Of a DNA stretch of 20,000 bases, positions 1 through 7,435 are shown in pieces (the first letter of the stretch is position 1; the number at the start of each line of letters is the position of its first letter). The DNA lies in assembly GCA_016946835.1 (NCBI GenBank), contig JACVTC010000001.1:1040001-1060000 (forward strand), given 5' to 3'. The DNA is from Neocallimastix lanati (nom. inval.) (lineage: Eukaryota > Neocallimastigomycota > Neocallimastigomycetes > Neocallimastigales > Neocallimastigaceae). Made by a program: the position numbers and the translations under genes. Below the pieces are notes generated by a model. That model was not told where the DNA came from. It saw only the letters and a program-made list of their open reading frames with translations, and did not search any database.

Positions 1-278
1 TATTTATAAAGTAGAGAAAAAAAATAATAAGATAAAGAAATTAATATAAGTTTATATATAATAAATTTAAGAATAGGAAATTTATCAATATTATAAGAAC
101 AAAACACAACTATAGTAAAAAGTATAAAAGTAAAAAAAAAAATTTTTATCAAAGTATTAAAAGAAAAAAAAATAAGGATATTATTCAAGAATTAGTGTAT
201 ATATAATTGTATATTGTATATAAAATAAAAAAAATAAAATAAAGTAAAATAAAACAAAAAAAAAAAAAAAAAAAAAAA
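1..278 (+). promoter_or_regulatory. AT-rich 5' flank and leader of the Ral gene
   Basis: Almost pure A/T sequence upstream of the GTPase gene. It presumably holds the promoter and 5' leader, but no element can be assigned: TATA-like strings (for example near 1-10 and 200-225) are expected by chance at this composition. The clear feature is an uninterrupted A tract at 256-279 whose last A is the A of the ATG, so the leader ends in about 23 A residues. A-rich positions just before the start codon suit initiation in many AT-rich eukaryotes. No upstream ATG-led ORF of useful length was seen. Confidence 0.4.
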
Positions 279-875
279 ATGGGAAAGAAAAAAGCTCAAG
301 CCGCCACCACACCTATCCATAAAATTATTATGGTTGGTGCCGGAGGTGTTGGAAAGAGTGCCTTAACGCTCCAATATATGTATGGAGATTTTATAGAAGA
401 ATATGATCCAACGAAAGCGGATTCCTATCGTAAGAAGGTAGTAATTGATGGAGAAGAATGTTTCATAGATATTTTAGATACCGCAGGTCAAGAAGAATAT
501 GCCGCCATACGAGATAATTATTATCGTTCTGGAGAAGGATTTATGTGTGTTTTTTCGATAACAGAAGCAGAAAGCTTTTCACAATCACAAGAATTTCGAG
601 AACAAATTTGTCGTATTTTAGATAATGAAGATATTCCCATGCTGTTAGTAGGAAATAAATGTGATTTAGCTAATCAACGTAAAGTATCCACCCATGAAGC
701 AGAAGCGTTAGCACAAGAATGGAATTGTCAATATATTGAAACGAGTGCAAAGACGCCCAGTAACGTCAATGAAAGTTACGTAATGATTATACGATTAATT
801 CAACAACAGAAACAAAGTACAAATAAATCAAAATCGACGAAAAATGAGAAAAAGAAGCGCTGTATTATTCTATAA
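279..875 (+). CDS. Ral-type Ras-family small GTPase, 198 aa, intronless
   Basis: A complete Ras-superfamily GTPase that cycles between GTP and GDP states at membranes. Visible motifs: P-loop GAGGVGKS (residues 20-27), switch I with [12 protein letters not shown] (42-53), switch [17 protein letters not shown] (67-81), NKCD guanine-specificity motif (126-129), ETSAK (154-158), a basic tail KKKR (191-194) and the C-terminal CaaX box CIIL (195-198). The Lys-Ala pair (46-47) in the effector loop, where Ras has Ile-Glu, together with IRDNY and SGEGF after switch II, is diagnostic of Ral. In animals Ral acts on the exocyst (Sec5, Exo84) and on RLIP76. A CaaX ending in Leu predicts geranylgeranylation by GGTase-I. 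P-loop position 22 is Gly and Gln71 is present, so GTPase activity should be normal. The start is the only ATG before the P-loop, and its 14-residue N-terminal extension matches Ral. Length is slightly below animal Ral (about 206 aa). Base composition is far less AT-rich than the flanks. Subfamily assignment is strong; function in this organism is inferred. Confidence 0.96.
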   Translation: MGKKKAQAATTPIHKIIMVGAGGVGKSALTLQYMYGDFIEEYDPTKADSYRKKVVIDGEECFIDILDTAGQEEYAAIRDNYYRSGEGFMCVFSITEAESFSQSQEFREQICRILDNEDIPMLLVGNKCDLANQRKVSTHEAEALAQEWNCQYIETSAKTPSNVNESYVMIIRLIQQQKQSTNKSKSTKNEKKKRCIIL

Positions 876-1492
876 TTTAATTTTTTTTTTTAAAAAAAAA
901 AAAGACAAAACTTTAAAAAAAAAAAAAAAAAAAAGAAGGACAAATAAAACTTAAATAAATCAATAAACAAGAACAATAAAAAAAAAAAAAAAAGAATAAA
1001 AAAATTGTGAAAGTAATTAATTATTTATTTAGCAATATAATTAAACGAAAAAAAAAAATAAAAAGAAAAGAAAATTAAGTTAAGAAAAAGTCATTACCAT
1101 ATAATAAAGAAAAATTATGATAATAAAAATTAAAAAAAAAAAAAGAATAAATATTATATATATATATATATCATATCATAATACAAAATAATAAAATATT
1201 AATGAATGAATAATATATATAAAGGTATAATGATAAACGATAACATTGATAACAGAGTATAAAAAAAATACAATATAATATATATATATATATATAAGAA
1301 TTTAAATAATTAACATCATTCTTTAATGCCAACACGTATTTTTTTTTTTACTTTTTTTTTTTTTCTTTTTATTTTTATCAATATATATATATGTAAAAAA
1401 AAAAGATTATAAATAATATAATTAAATATAAAAATATAATATATTTCTTATTCAAAACAATATTAATAATAACTAAAAAAAAAAAAAAAAAT

Positions 1493-1510
1493 GAGAGAGA
1501 GAGAGAGAGA
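1493..1510. repeat. (GA)9 dinucleotide microsatellite
   Basis: Nine perfect GA units directly after an A tract and followed by AATGT. It is one of the few repeats here whose unit contains G. Confidence 0.85.
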
Positions 1511-2037
1511 ATGTAAAAGATAAAGAGAAAGATATATAACAAAGTTAATATATTATAGTATAATATAATAATAAAAAAAAAATAATTAAAATATAAAATA
1601 ATATAATATATATAAATATAATAATATATCTCAATCTCATAAAAAAAGTATTTAATATTAAAAGTAATGATTTATATAAAAAAAAATATCTATAATATAT
1701 GAATATAATGAATAAAATATCTATAAATTCTAAATATCTAAATAAAAATTTATAAAAAAAAATAATTATAATATACATAAAAAAAAATAAATAAATAAAT
1801 AAAAAAAAAATATAAAAAAAATTTTTTTTTTCTAAAACTCTAAAACTATGCAATATAAAAATATTATGAGTGTATGAGTGTATTATTAAATGATAAAAGA
1901 TAAATTTGTTTGTTACATTCATATTACATTTTAATTTTTTTAGACAAAAAAAAAAAAAAAAAAAAAATTAAATAATATAAAATTAATTTTAATAATTTTT
2001 TTTTTATGTGCGTCTATATGTATTTTTGTTTTCTATT

Positions 2038-2040
<3 letters not shown>

Positions 2041-2072
<32 letters not shown>
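2041..2072. repeat. 32-base poly(T) tract
   Basis: Uninterrupted T run, then ACGTTGC and a (TA)n tract, lying about 60 bp upstream of the opposite-polarity 39-base A tract of the insertion-like unit. Its exact length is uncertain, as homopolymers this long are hard to sequence. Confidence 0.8.
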
Positions 2073-2074
<2 letters not shown>

Positions 2075-2118
2075 GTTGCAAAATTAATATATATATATAT
2101 ATATTTATATAAAGAGAA

Positions 2119-2130
2119 AGAGAGAAATAG

Positions 2131-2172
<42 letters not shown>

Positions 2173-2471
2173 ATAGACTTGCACATATGGGTACCCATCT
2201 CCCATATGGCCATACAGTTATTAATTAACTGTAAGGTGATGAGTTATTGGCATACTGTATCAGCTTCGCCGCTCTCAATCGTCGTTACACACTGCCCGGA
2301 GATGCATTCCTAACGTTCCTACATATATCTCTAATGACCACGAGCATCAGAACGGAACCATTAACTCCTCCCTAGTGGGTGTAATCATTGGCGATTGGAA
2401 AATTTACAATCATCAAGGTCTATGCTTCAATTCAAAGCGTAGTATCAGGGTTGGGTAGAGAGAAATAGATA
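2119..2471. mobile_element. Putative retroposon-like insertion: 15-bp direct repeats around poly(A) and a GC-richer, structured 285-bp unit
   Basis: The 15-mer AGAGAGAAATAGATA occurs at 2119-2133 and exactly again at 2457-2471. Identity ends sharply on both sides (A versus T before, A versus G after). Between the copies lie a 39-base A tract (2133-2171) and a unit (2172-2456) with about 43% G+C (123 of 286 bases by hand count over 2171-2456), far above its surroundings. The unit opens with two perfect hairpins: CATATGGG/CCCATATG (2184-2191 with 2201-2208) and ACAGTTA/TAACTGT (2214-2220 with 2226-2232). Layout and repeats resemble target-site duplications around a SINE or a retrotransposed RNA. 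Read on the minus strand, the unit ends in a T run, as a pol III transcript does. Several frames are open for 45-70 codons but none starts with a convincing ATG, and no protein family was recognised. It does not match tRNA, 5S rRNA or U1-U6 consensus features that I know. Caveat: the direct repeat is itself low-complexity. Confidence 0.4.
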
Positions 2472-2512
2472 GACAAAGAGATAAAGAGATATAAATATAA
2501 TATATTAACATA

Positions 2513-2583
<71 letters not shown>

Positions 2584-2683
2584 TTATTTATTATTTATTA
2601 TTTATTATTTATTATTTATTATTTATTATTTATTATTTATTATTTATTATTTATTATTTATTATTTATTATTTATTATTTATT
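2472..2683. repeat. Compound microsatellite: (ATT)n, (ATTT)n, then heptanucleotide (ATTATTT)n
   Basis: After a short GATA/GAGATA-rich stretch, (ATT)n runs at about 2511-2529, (ATTT)n at about 2527-2586, and a clean 7-bp array of ATTATTT (about 14 copies) at about 2583-2684. It directly abuts the first recognisable codons of the LINE remnant, so the 5' end of that element has been lost or replaced by satellite here. Confidence 0.9.
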
Positions 2684-3366
2684 AAGTCTAAATCTGGTCA
2701 GGATCTATTTGATCCCAACGATCAACTTGAACATTTGGCCAAACATTACAAGGACTTAGCGTCTGATTCTAGTGGTCATAGCATTAACCAAGACTATATT
2801 GGGAAAATGTTTTCTGTAATAATCCTCGTAATCCGAATACCTGGAATATAAATGATCCTATTTCACTCTCTGATATATGAAATACAGCACTTTCTATGAA
2901 GCGTAGCAAAGCTTCTGGACCTGATGGTATTCCTATTGAATATTATAAAGCTTTCTTCTGTAATCATAATCTAGAAGAAAGAGATTTCCTTCTGCTGGTA
3001 TATACCCTGAGATTATATTTAATAAAATTTGGGAAGGTTCTTTTCCTAATGAATGAAATTCTGCATCTATTGTTTCTATTCTAGAAAGAAAAGCGATCTT
3101 TCTAATTGTAATAATTAAAGAGGTTATCACTCTTATCAATGTCGGTCTTAAAAAAAAAATTCTAACAAAAATAGTCACAAGATAGAACCTCTAAATAGGC
3201 TTTTTTGACCATAATTTTATTAAGACCTGAACCGTTTGTTTTTCGCAATCATGAAAAAAAAAGAATGTATGAATGTATCAGTCTCTACATCTCTATTAGA
3301 GAAATTTGTCAAAGAAGAAAATTTAAAAAGGTAAATTCATTCACATATGAAGCTTTTCTTGATTTG

Positions 3367-3381
3367 AAAAAAAAAAAAAAA
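3367..3381 (+). repeat. 15-base A tract inside RT motif A (in frame)
   Basis: The A run occupies the Lys codons of the motif Leu-Asp-Leu-Lys-Lys-Ala-Tyr-Asp-Ser. It adds up to five Lys codons where LINE reverse transcriptases usually have two, and the frame is kept. Confidence 0.85.
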
Positions 3382-4491
3382 GCCTACGACTCTGTTCCCA
3401 TTTTCAACATTTTCAACATTCCTACAAAAAAAAATTTTTTTTTTTTTTTTCACCTTGGTATCCGTGTGAAGAAATGTTTTTAAATTTCATTTCTAAGCTC
3501 TATCTTACTTCTAATAGCTAGAGCTCATTTTTACCTTGATATGTTATCAAATGAATTTTCTACTCATCCTCGGGGTGTTAGACAAGATTTACCCGTTATC
3601 ACCAATTTTTGTTTAATTTTTTTTCTTCATTAATGCTACTTTAAACAATGGTAATAAATATGATGTTAGTATTGGTAATAAAAAAAAAAAAAAAATGTTG
3701 TGGTGGTCTTTTTTTGCTGATGATATTATTCTCATAGCACCTAGTGTAAGAAAAATGAAGGCTTTACTTCATCATGTATGTTTTTTTTTTTTTTTTTTTT
3801 GGGCTAATAAAAAAATGAAATGTCTTTTAGTATCAATATATGCGATTACAAAGGTTATTAAAAGCCCTTAAATTTTGTTTCATAATCCTGGTTATGATGA
3901 ACCTATATTTCATCTTGCTTATGTATTCTATCCCTAAAGAATTTGTGTAGATTTACTTAGATATCTCCTTCAGTCCTTCAGTAATGATCTTTCTCTTGAG
4001 CCTTTTATCACTTATATAAATATTAAAAGTTAGAAAATCCTTATTTTTTTTTTCTTTCTCTAGTTTTTTTTTTTTTATCCAACAATAATGTTCCATTAAC
4101 TTTTTTAAAAAGATCTATTATTCAATCATATATTATTAGTAAAGCATTATATATTTTGCATCATTCTTTTAGGTTCAAACAAAAACAATTCTAAGAATGT
4201 ACCATCCATAATTAACACTGCATTGACTCCTCGAACAAGGAATATTATCTTAACATTAAAAAGAAGAAAAAAAAATGTTTTAAGAGTTATTTCAAAAGGA
4301 ACCTCAATAGTTTTAGTGTTTATGGCCTTATCTCGAGATCTTCAAGTAATTTCCAATTACTAGCTTTTATGCTTCTCTTCAAATAATATGTTTTCTTTTT
4401 TTTTTTATTGTAAATGAAGAAAAAAAATCAAAAAATGTATCATTAAAAATCTCATAAACCCTATCCCCTCCAAGCCATGTTATTCTTGGTT

Positions 4492-4495
<4 letters not shown>

Positions 4496-4528
<33 letters not shown>
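4496..4528. repeat. Long poly(A) tract inside the LINE remnant
   Basis: An uninterrupted run of over 30 A residues between GGTTC and CACTGATG, in the region between the RT thumb and the zinc knuckle. It breaks the frame. It may be expansion of Lys codons or the scar of an inserted poly(A) tail. Confidence 0.8.
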
Positions 4529-4529
<1 letters not shown>

Positions 4530-4743
4530 ACTGATGCTCTACAAGAAAATTAAAAAAAGAAAAAAAAATGAAAATATCAATTAGTATATTCAAAGATGTT
4601 ATGGCATCCTATGAGTCTGATGTTGATAAATTCCAAGGAATTAAAAGGATTTAAAAGGAATTAAAAGGTACGAATTACGATAACTTTAAATTTATAAATA
4701 CAAGAAAATTTTATTTCAAGCTCAGCCTTGAATACCCCCTTCA

Positions 4744-4785
4744 TTTAAGTTTAGGTTTAGGTTTAGGTTTAGGTTTAGGTTTTAA
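4744..4785 (+). repeat. (TTTAGG)5 hexanucleotide array, a Leu-Gly codon repeat in the LINE
   Basis: Five perfect TTTAGG units (4750-4779), preceded by TTTAAG and followed by TTTTAAC. It resembles telomere repeats, but in the LINE frame it reads as alternating Leu-Gly between YPLHLSLG and FNWTL. Local expansion of a Leu-Gly coding motif is therefore the simpler explanation. Confidence 0.8.
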
Positions 4786-5093
4786 CTGGACCTTAAGCTA
4801 GATTAAGAGCTGGTTATAAATATAATTTACCACTATATAGCAATTAGAAGTGGTAGAGTTTCTGACGATTAACCTAAATTCTGACCTTGCTGTGGAAAAG
4901 ATGAACGTGAACCATCTTTTATCCATTAGATATTTAAATGCTCTACCTTTTTCTTTATGTCGATGTAAATCTTTAATGAATTTTATTGATGATTTATTCA
5001 ATTTTATTTGCCAATAAAGAAAAAAAAAGGGAAAATCTTTTCCTTACCATACTTCCCTTCTTATTCTAATATTTTTTTTTTAAAATATGAAAA

Positions 5094-5275
5094 TTTCATA
5101 AAACAGGATATATTTATATATTCCTTCATGGCGGTGGATTTTCAGTTTTAGATGAGCTACAATTCGATTATTGGGGAAAACGGGAACATTTAATTTGAGC
5201 AACACCTAAAAAAAGTTCACAAGAGGTCTACTATTCCTGTATATTATGGGGCTTTCGGAATATCTTGCTAATACA
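5094..5275 (+). pseudogene. Short esterase-like remnant with HGGGF oxyanion-hole motif
   Basis: One frame stays open for about 33 codons up to a TGA (5196-5198), then for about 38 more. It begins KFHKTGYIYIFLHGGGF, with HGGGF at 5127-5141, and continues SVLDELQFDYWGKREHLI. A hydrophobic beta-strand leading into His-Gly-Gly-Gly is the oxyanion-hole signature of hormone-sensitive-lipase-type (alpha/beta-hydrolase-3) esterases and steryl acetyl hydrolases. The catalytic Ser (GxSxG) is not present in this piece. The stretch has no visible start codon or intact end and sits between two LINE remnants, so it is a relic. The family call rests on one motif and is tentative; it could also be unrelated sequence that was once coding. 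A possible continuation lies at 6105-6330. Confidence 0.35.
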
Positions 5276-5280
5276 ATATC

Positions 5281-5479
5281 GATCATCCGTTAGCTCTCTT
5301 GAGTTACTTTTTTGAGAGGTTTATCAAAAAAAAAAAAAAAAAAAAAATTTCATTCATCAAGAGTGCCAGACGTCGTACCGATATGGCAAAGGAATAGTAC
5401 AGTTAGAAGTTCTTTTAATTCTCATCAATACGCATTTACTAACAGCAGGTTTACCTATGTAGTTTTCCTTCTTAGATCT

Positions 5480-5514
<35 letters not shown>

Positions 5515-5735
5515 AGCTTATGATTCGATATTAATTTTCAAACATTTAAAACTAAAATTGTTTTTCATCTCGGTAGGAAAAAGGCAAAAGCCTTTAATTT
5601 GCCTTTAATTTCCTCTCTAATCTATATTTATTTCTTAAGACTTATACTTTTTTTTTTTTCATTCTTTCTTTCTTTCTTTTTGATACTCTTTCGGACAAAA
5701 ATTTAATACTTACTGTACCGTTCGTCAAAGTCTTT
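5281..5735 (+). pseudogene. Second LINE reverse-transcriptase remnant (motifs before A through B)
   Basis: A separate, diverged RT fragment that restarts the domain order after the zinc knuckle of the first element. HPLALLSYFFERFI (5284-5325) matches the LINE segment that normally reads RP-I-LLS followed by an FE-I pair. Then, in another frame, YRYGKGIVQLEVLLILINTH (about 5376-5435) corresponds to the GFR-G-ST helix before motif A. LDLK at 5472-5483 runs into a 32-base A tract (5481-5512), followed by AYDS (5516-5527). YCTVRQS at 5711-5731 fits motif B (RGVRQG). The A-to-B distance (about 195 bp) is close to that of the first element (about 180 bp), which supports the assignment. No FADD motif follows. 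Sequence between the motifs differs from the first copy, so it is either a different LINE family or an old copy. Frameshifted and inactive. Confidence 0.7.
5481..5512 (+). repeat. 32-base A tract at the motif A Lys codons (frame broken)
   Basis: The run follows Leu-Asp-Leu and precedes Ala-Tyr-Asp-Ser, exactly where the first LINE remnant has its 15-base A tract. Its length shifts the frame between the two halves of motif A. Confidence 0.85.
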
Positions 5736-5807
5736 TTTTTTTTTTAAAAAAAAAAAAAAGGATATCATTGATAAATAAATTAAATAGAATAAGATGAAGA
5801 TAGTGGG

Positions 5808-5855
<48 letters not shown>

Positions 5856-6104
5856 GAGATAAAATATGGTATCAGTATTAAAAATATATATATATATATA
5901 AAAATAAAATAAAATTAAATAAAATAAATAAAAAAAAAAATATGCTTTTGGAGTAATCCGTAAATAATACATTTTGAATTACTCTTAATGAAAAAAAAAA
6001 AAAAAAAAAAAAAAAATAGATGAGCTAAGAAGAACGAAAAGTCATTTTAGAATAAATAAATATAAATAAATAAATAAATGTATTTTTTAACTATGATTAT
6101 TAAA
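5736..6104. other. AT-rich DNA with very long A tracts
   Basis: No gene seen. It holds A runs at about 5746-5759, a 43-base run near 5810-5852, one near 5991-6016, a (TA)n run (5883-5900) and (AAAT)n (6050-6080). The minus-strand open frame at 5703-5972 is mostly poly-Phe read through these runs and is not a gene. Confidence 0.7.
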
Positions 6105-6330
6105 TTCTCTTAACTAACGTTGATTCAGTTTCACAATCCTCTAAAGATCCTACCTACCTTTCTATCATAGTATCGTATGTACTTTTATTTCTAAGGTTTT
6201 ACTGCTATATATACCTAATAATCATGGAATTCCATTCAGTGATAAATGACTACCTCAGCCAATTATAATAACATGTTTAATAAAATCTTTAAATGATGAA
6301 ATTGAAAATTTATCCTATTTTTAAGAAGTT
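6105..6330 (+). pseudogene. Unassigned coding-like remnant, possibly esterase-derived
   Basis: Less AT-biased than its surroundings, with two overlapping open stretches. The first reads LTNVDSVSQSSKDPTYLSII (about 6109-6168) and continues through VSYVLLFL. The second, in another frame, reads YIPNNHGIPFSDK, a stop, then LPQPIIITCLIKSLNDE. The order VSY-x-L, then a PFSDKLPQP-like segment, then a helix resembles the segment after the oxyanion hole in alpha/beta-hydrolase-3 esterases (a DY-x-L strand, then a P-P block, then a helix). It could therefore be the other half of the HGGGF remnant at 5094-5275, split by the LINE fragment. That link is inference. It could equally be an unknown gene or LINE-derived. 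Confidence 0.28.
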
Positions 6331-6391
6331 ACTTAGATTGAATAGACTTAATATAGTTAAAAAAAAAAAAAAAAAAAACCTATATCACAAA

Positions 6392-6429
<38 letters not shown>

Positions 6430-6601
6430 TTAAAAAATGTCAAACGTCAAAAAACTAAACTGATAGTGGACAAAGAAGAAAGAAAGAAAGAAATTCTCTA
6501 TAATTAATCCTTCAAAAAAAAAAAAAAAAAAAAAATTTCATCATATTTCATCTTTATATCTTTTATATCTTTATACACCTATACATACAAAACACAAATG
6601 G
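6331..6601. other. Homopolymer-rich spacer with (GAAA)n
   Basis: No gene seen. A tracts lie at about 6359-6378, 6394-6426 and 6513-6534, with a short (GAAA)n run at about 6475-6492. Confidence 0.65.
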
Positions 6602-6750
6602 TGATTATTTTATTTTTATTTTTTTTATTTCTATTTTATTTCTATTTTATTTCTATTTTATTTCTATTTTATTTTATTTTATTTTATTTTATTTTATTTT
6701 ATTTTATTTTATTTTATTTTATTTTATTTTATTTTATTTTATTTTATTTT
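6602..6750. repeat. (ATTTCTATTTT)n then (ATTTT)n pentanucleotide array
   Basis: Copies of an 11-bp unit mixing ATTTCT and ATTTT (about 6620-6670) grade into about 16 perfect ATTTT units (about 6670-6750). The open frame over it (6598-6822) reads as repeating Phe-Tyr-Phe-Ile-Leu because the 15-bp codon cycle of the pentamer lacks stops. It is not a gene. Confidence 0.9.
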
Positions 6751-6959
6751 TTGTTAATAGTAGTTTACAAGTTTTATTATACTTTATTATTTAATTTAAA
6801 TTTAACCCTTTCCCTTTTTTAATATATTCATGTAGAATTAGTGTTACATGATTTATAAAATTTAAATAATATTCTAAATAAAAAAAAAAATTTTTTTAAT
6901 TATTATTTTTATTTTAATTATTAATTATTATTATTTTAATTTATTTTAATAATTTAAAA

Positions 6960-6994
6960 GGATAACAAAAAGAGGTCCCTTCCTTTTGTTACCC
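6960..6994. repeat. Isolated imperfect hairpin with GC-containing stem
   Basis: The arms contain TAACAAAA and TTTTGTTA flanked by GG/CC, plus a GAGG/CCTT inner part around TCC, with one bulged A on the left arm. It stands at the switch between T-rich DNA to the left and A-rich DNA to the right. It could be a relic of a small inverted-repeat element. Confidence 0.6.
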
Positions 6995-7435
6995 TATTTA
7001 TCAAGAACAATAATAATAAAATAAAATAATAATAAATAAATAATTAAATAAAATAAAACAATAAATAATTGAATAATAAATAATAAATAATAAATAATTG
7101 AATAAATAAATAATAAATAAATAAATAATAAATAATAAATAATTAAATAATAAATAATTAAATAATAAATAATAAATAATTAAATAAAATAAAATAAATA
7201 ATAAATAATAAAAAATAATAAATCAATAATTAATAATAAATAATAAATAATAAATAATAAATAATAAATAATTAAATAATAAATAATAAATAATTAAATA
7301 AAATAAAATAAATAATAAATAATAATAAATAATAAATAATAAATAATAAATAATAAATAATAAATAATAAATAATAAATAATAATAAGAGTATTTATTAA
7401 TAAATAATTAAATAATAAATAATAAAATAGATGGA
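6995..7435. repeat. A-strand satellite block: AATAATAAATAATTGAATAA-type repeats
   Basis: Mixed (AAT)n and (AATAAAT)n with interspersed AATTGAATAA and AATTAAATAA variants. It includes one inverted copy of the dispersed palindromic repeat (AGAGTATTTATTAATAAAT, 7387-7405). No gene. Confidence 0.8.

Larger units (their letters stand above)
876..2118. other. Low-complexity AT-rich intergenic DNA after the Ral gene
   Basis: No gene is recognised in this stretch. It starts with a T tract then an A tract right after the stop codon (about 881-903), a plausible site for 3' end formation. It goes on with poly(A) runs (918-934, 1478-1491, 1947-1967), poly(T) runs (1340-1364, 2041-2072), (TA)n stretches (about 1156-1171, 1278-1296, 1379-1392, 2087-2103) and a (GA)9 tract (1493-1510). 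An open frame on the minus strand at 1545-1922 translates to mostly Phe/Ile/Tyr/Leu and is what random AT sequence yields. Confidence 0.7.
2684..5000 (+). pseudogene. Decayed non-LTR (LINE, L1/Tx1-like) retrotransposon: reverse transcriptase and C-terminal CCHC knuckle
   Basis: Many frameshifts and stops, but the reverse-transcriptase landmarks of LINE ORF2 follow each other in order. A pre-RT linker starts at 2684 (KSKSGQDLFDPNDQL). Then come KASGPDGIPIEYYKAFF (2908-2958), IFNKIWEGSFPNE with a TGA where Trp is expected (3012-3055), a DLSNCNN-stop-RG segment (about 3095-3125), motif A LDLKKKKKAYDSVP (3358-3399), motif B RGVRQDLP (3571-3594) and the catalytic FADD of motif C with IILIAPS (3713-3745). 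Thumb-like sequence follows, for example NDLSLEPFITYINIK (about 3983-4029). Near the end, YPLHLSLG leads into a repeat-expanded stretch (4727-4785), and a zinc knuckle is visible as Cys 4891, His 4924 and Cys 4939 in one frame, with TGA at 4882 where the first Cys would sit (C-x2-C-x10-H-x4-C). The apurinic-type endonuclease domain is missing upstream. A and T runs up to 38 bases interrupt the frame. Not functional. The clade within LINEs is tentative; identity as a LINE RT is firm. Confidence 0.88.

Noticed and set aside
1545-1922. 125-codon open frame on the minus strand
   Set aside because: Composition is Phe/Ile/Tyr/Leu with no motif; it is the expected translation of poly(A)/TA sequence.
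2172-2456. 5S rRNA, tRNA, U-snRNA, SRP or RNase P RNA gene
   Set aside because: Compared by eye on both strands. Only short chance similarities (such as GGCCATAC as in 5S) were found, without the required conserved blocks or overall fold.
2240-2456. Protein gene in the GC-richer unit
   Set aside because: Frames of up to about 70 codons are open on the plus strand, but there is no convincing start, the frames compete, and no family was recognised.
2933-3178. 81-codon minus-strand open frame
   Set aside because: Antisense of the LINE RT segment, whose plus strand carries the recognisable motifs.
4744-4785. Interstitial telomere repeat
   Set aside because: TTTAGG units are in the LINE reading frame between matching codons, so codon-repeat expansion is simpler.
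4798-5001. 67-codon minus-strand frame starting MNKSSIKFIKDLHRH
   Set aside because: It looks protein-like only because it is antisense to the LINE zinc-knuckle region; the plus strand has the C..C..H..C pattern.
6598-6822. 74-codon membrane-like peptide
   Set aside because: Translation of an (ATTTT)n array; the pentamer gives a stop-free periodic frame.
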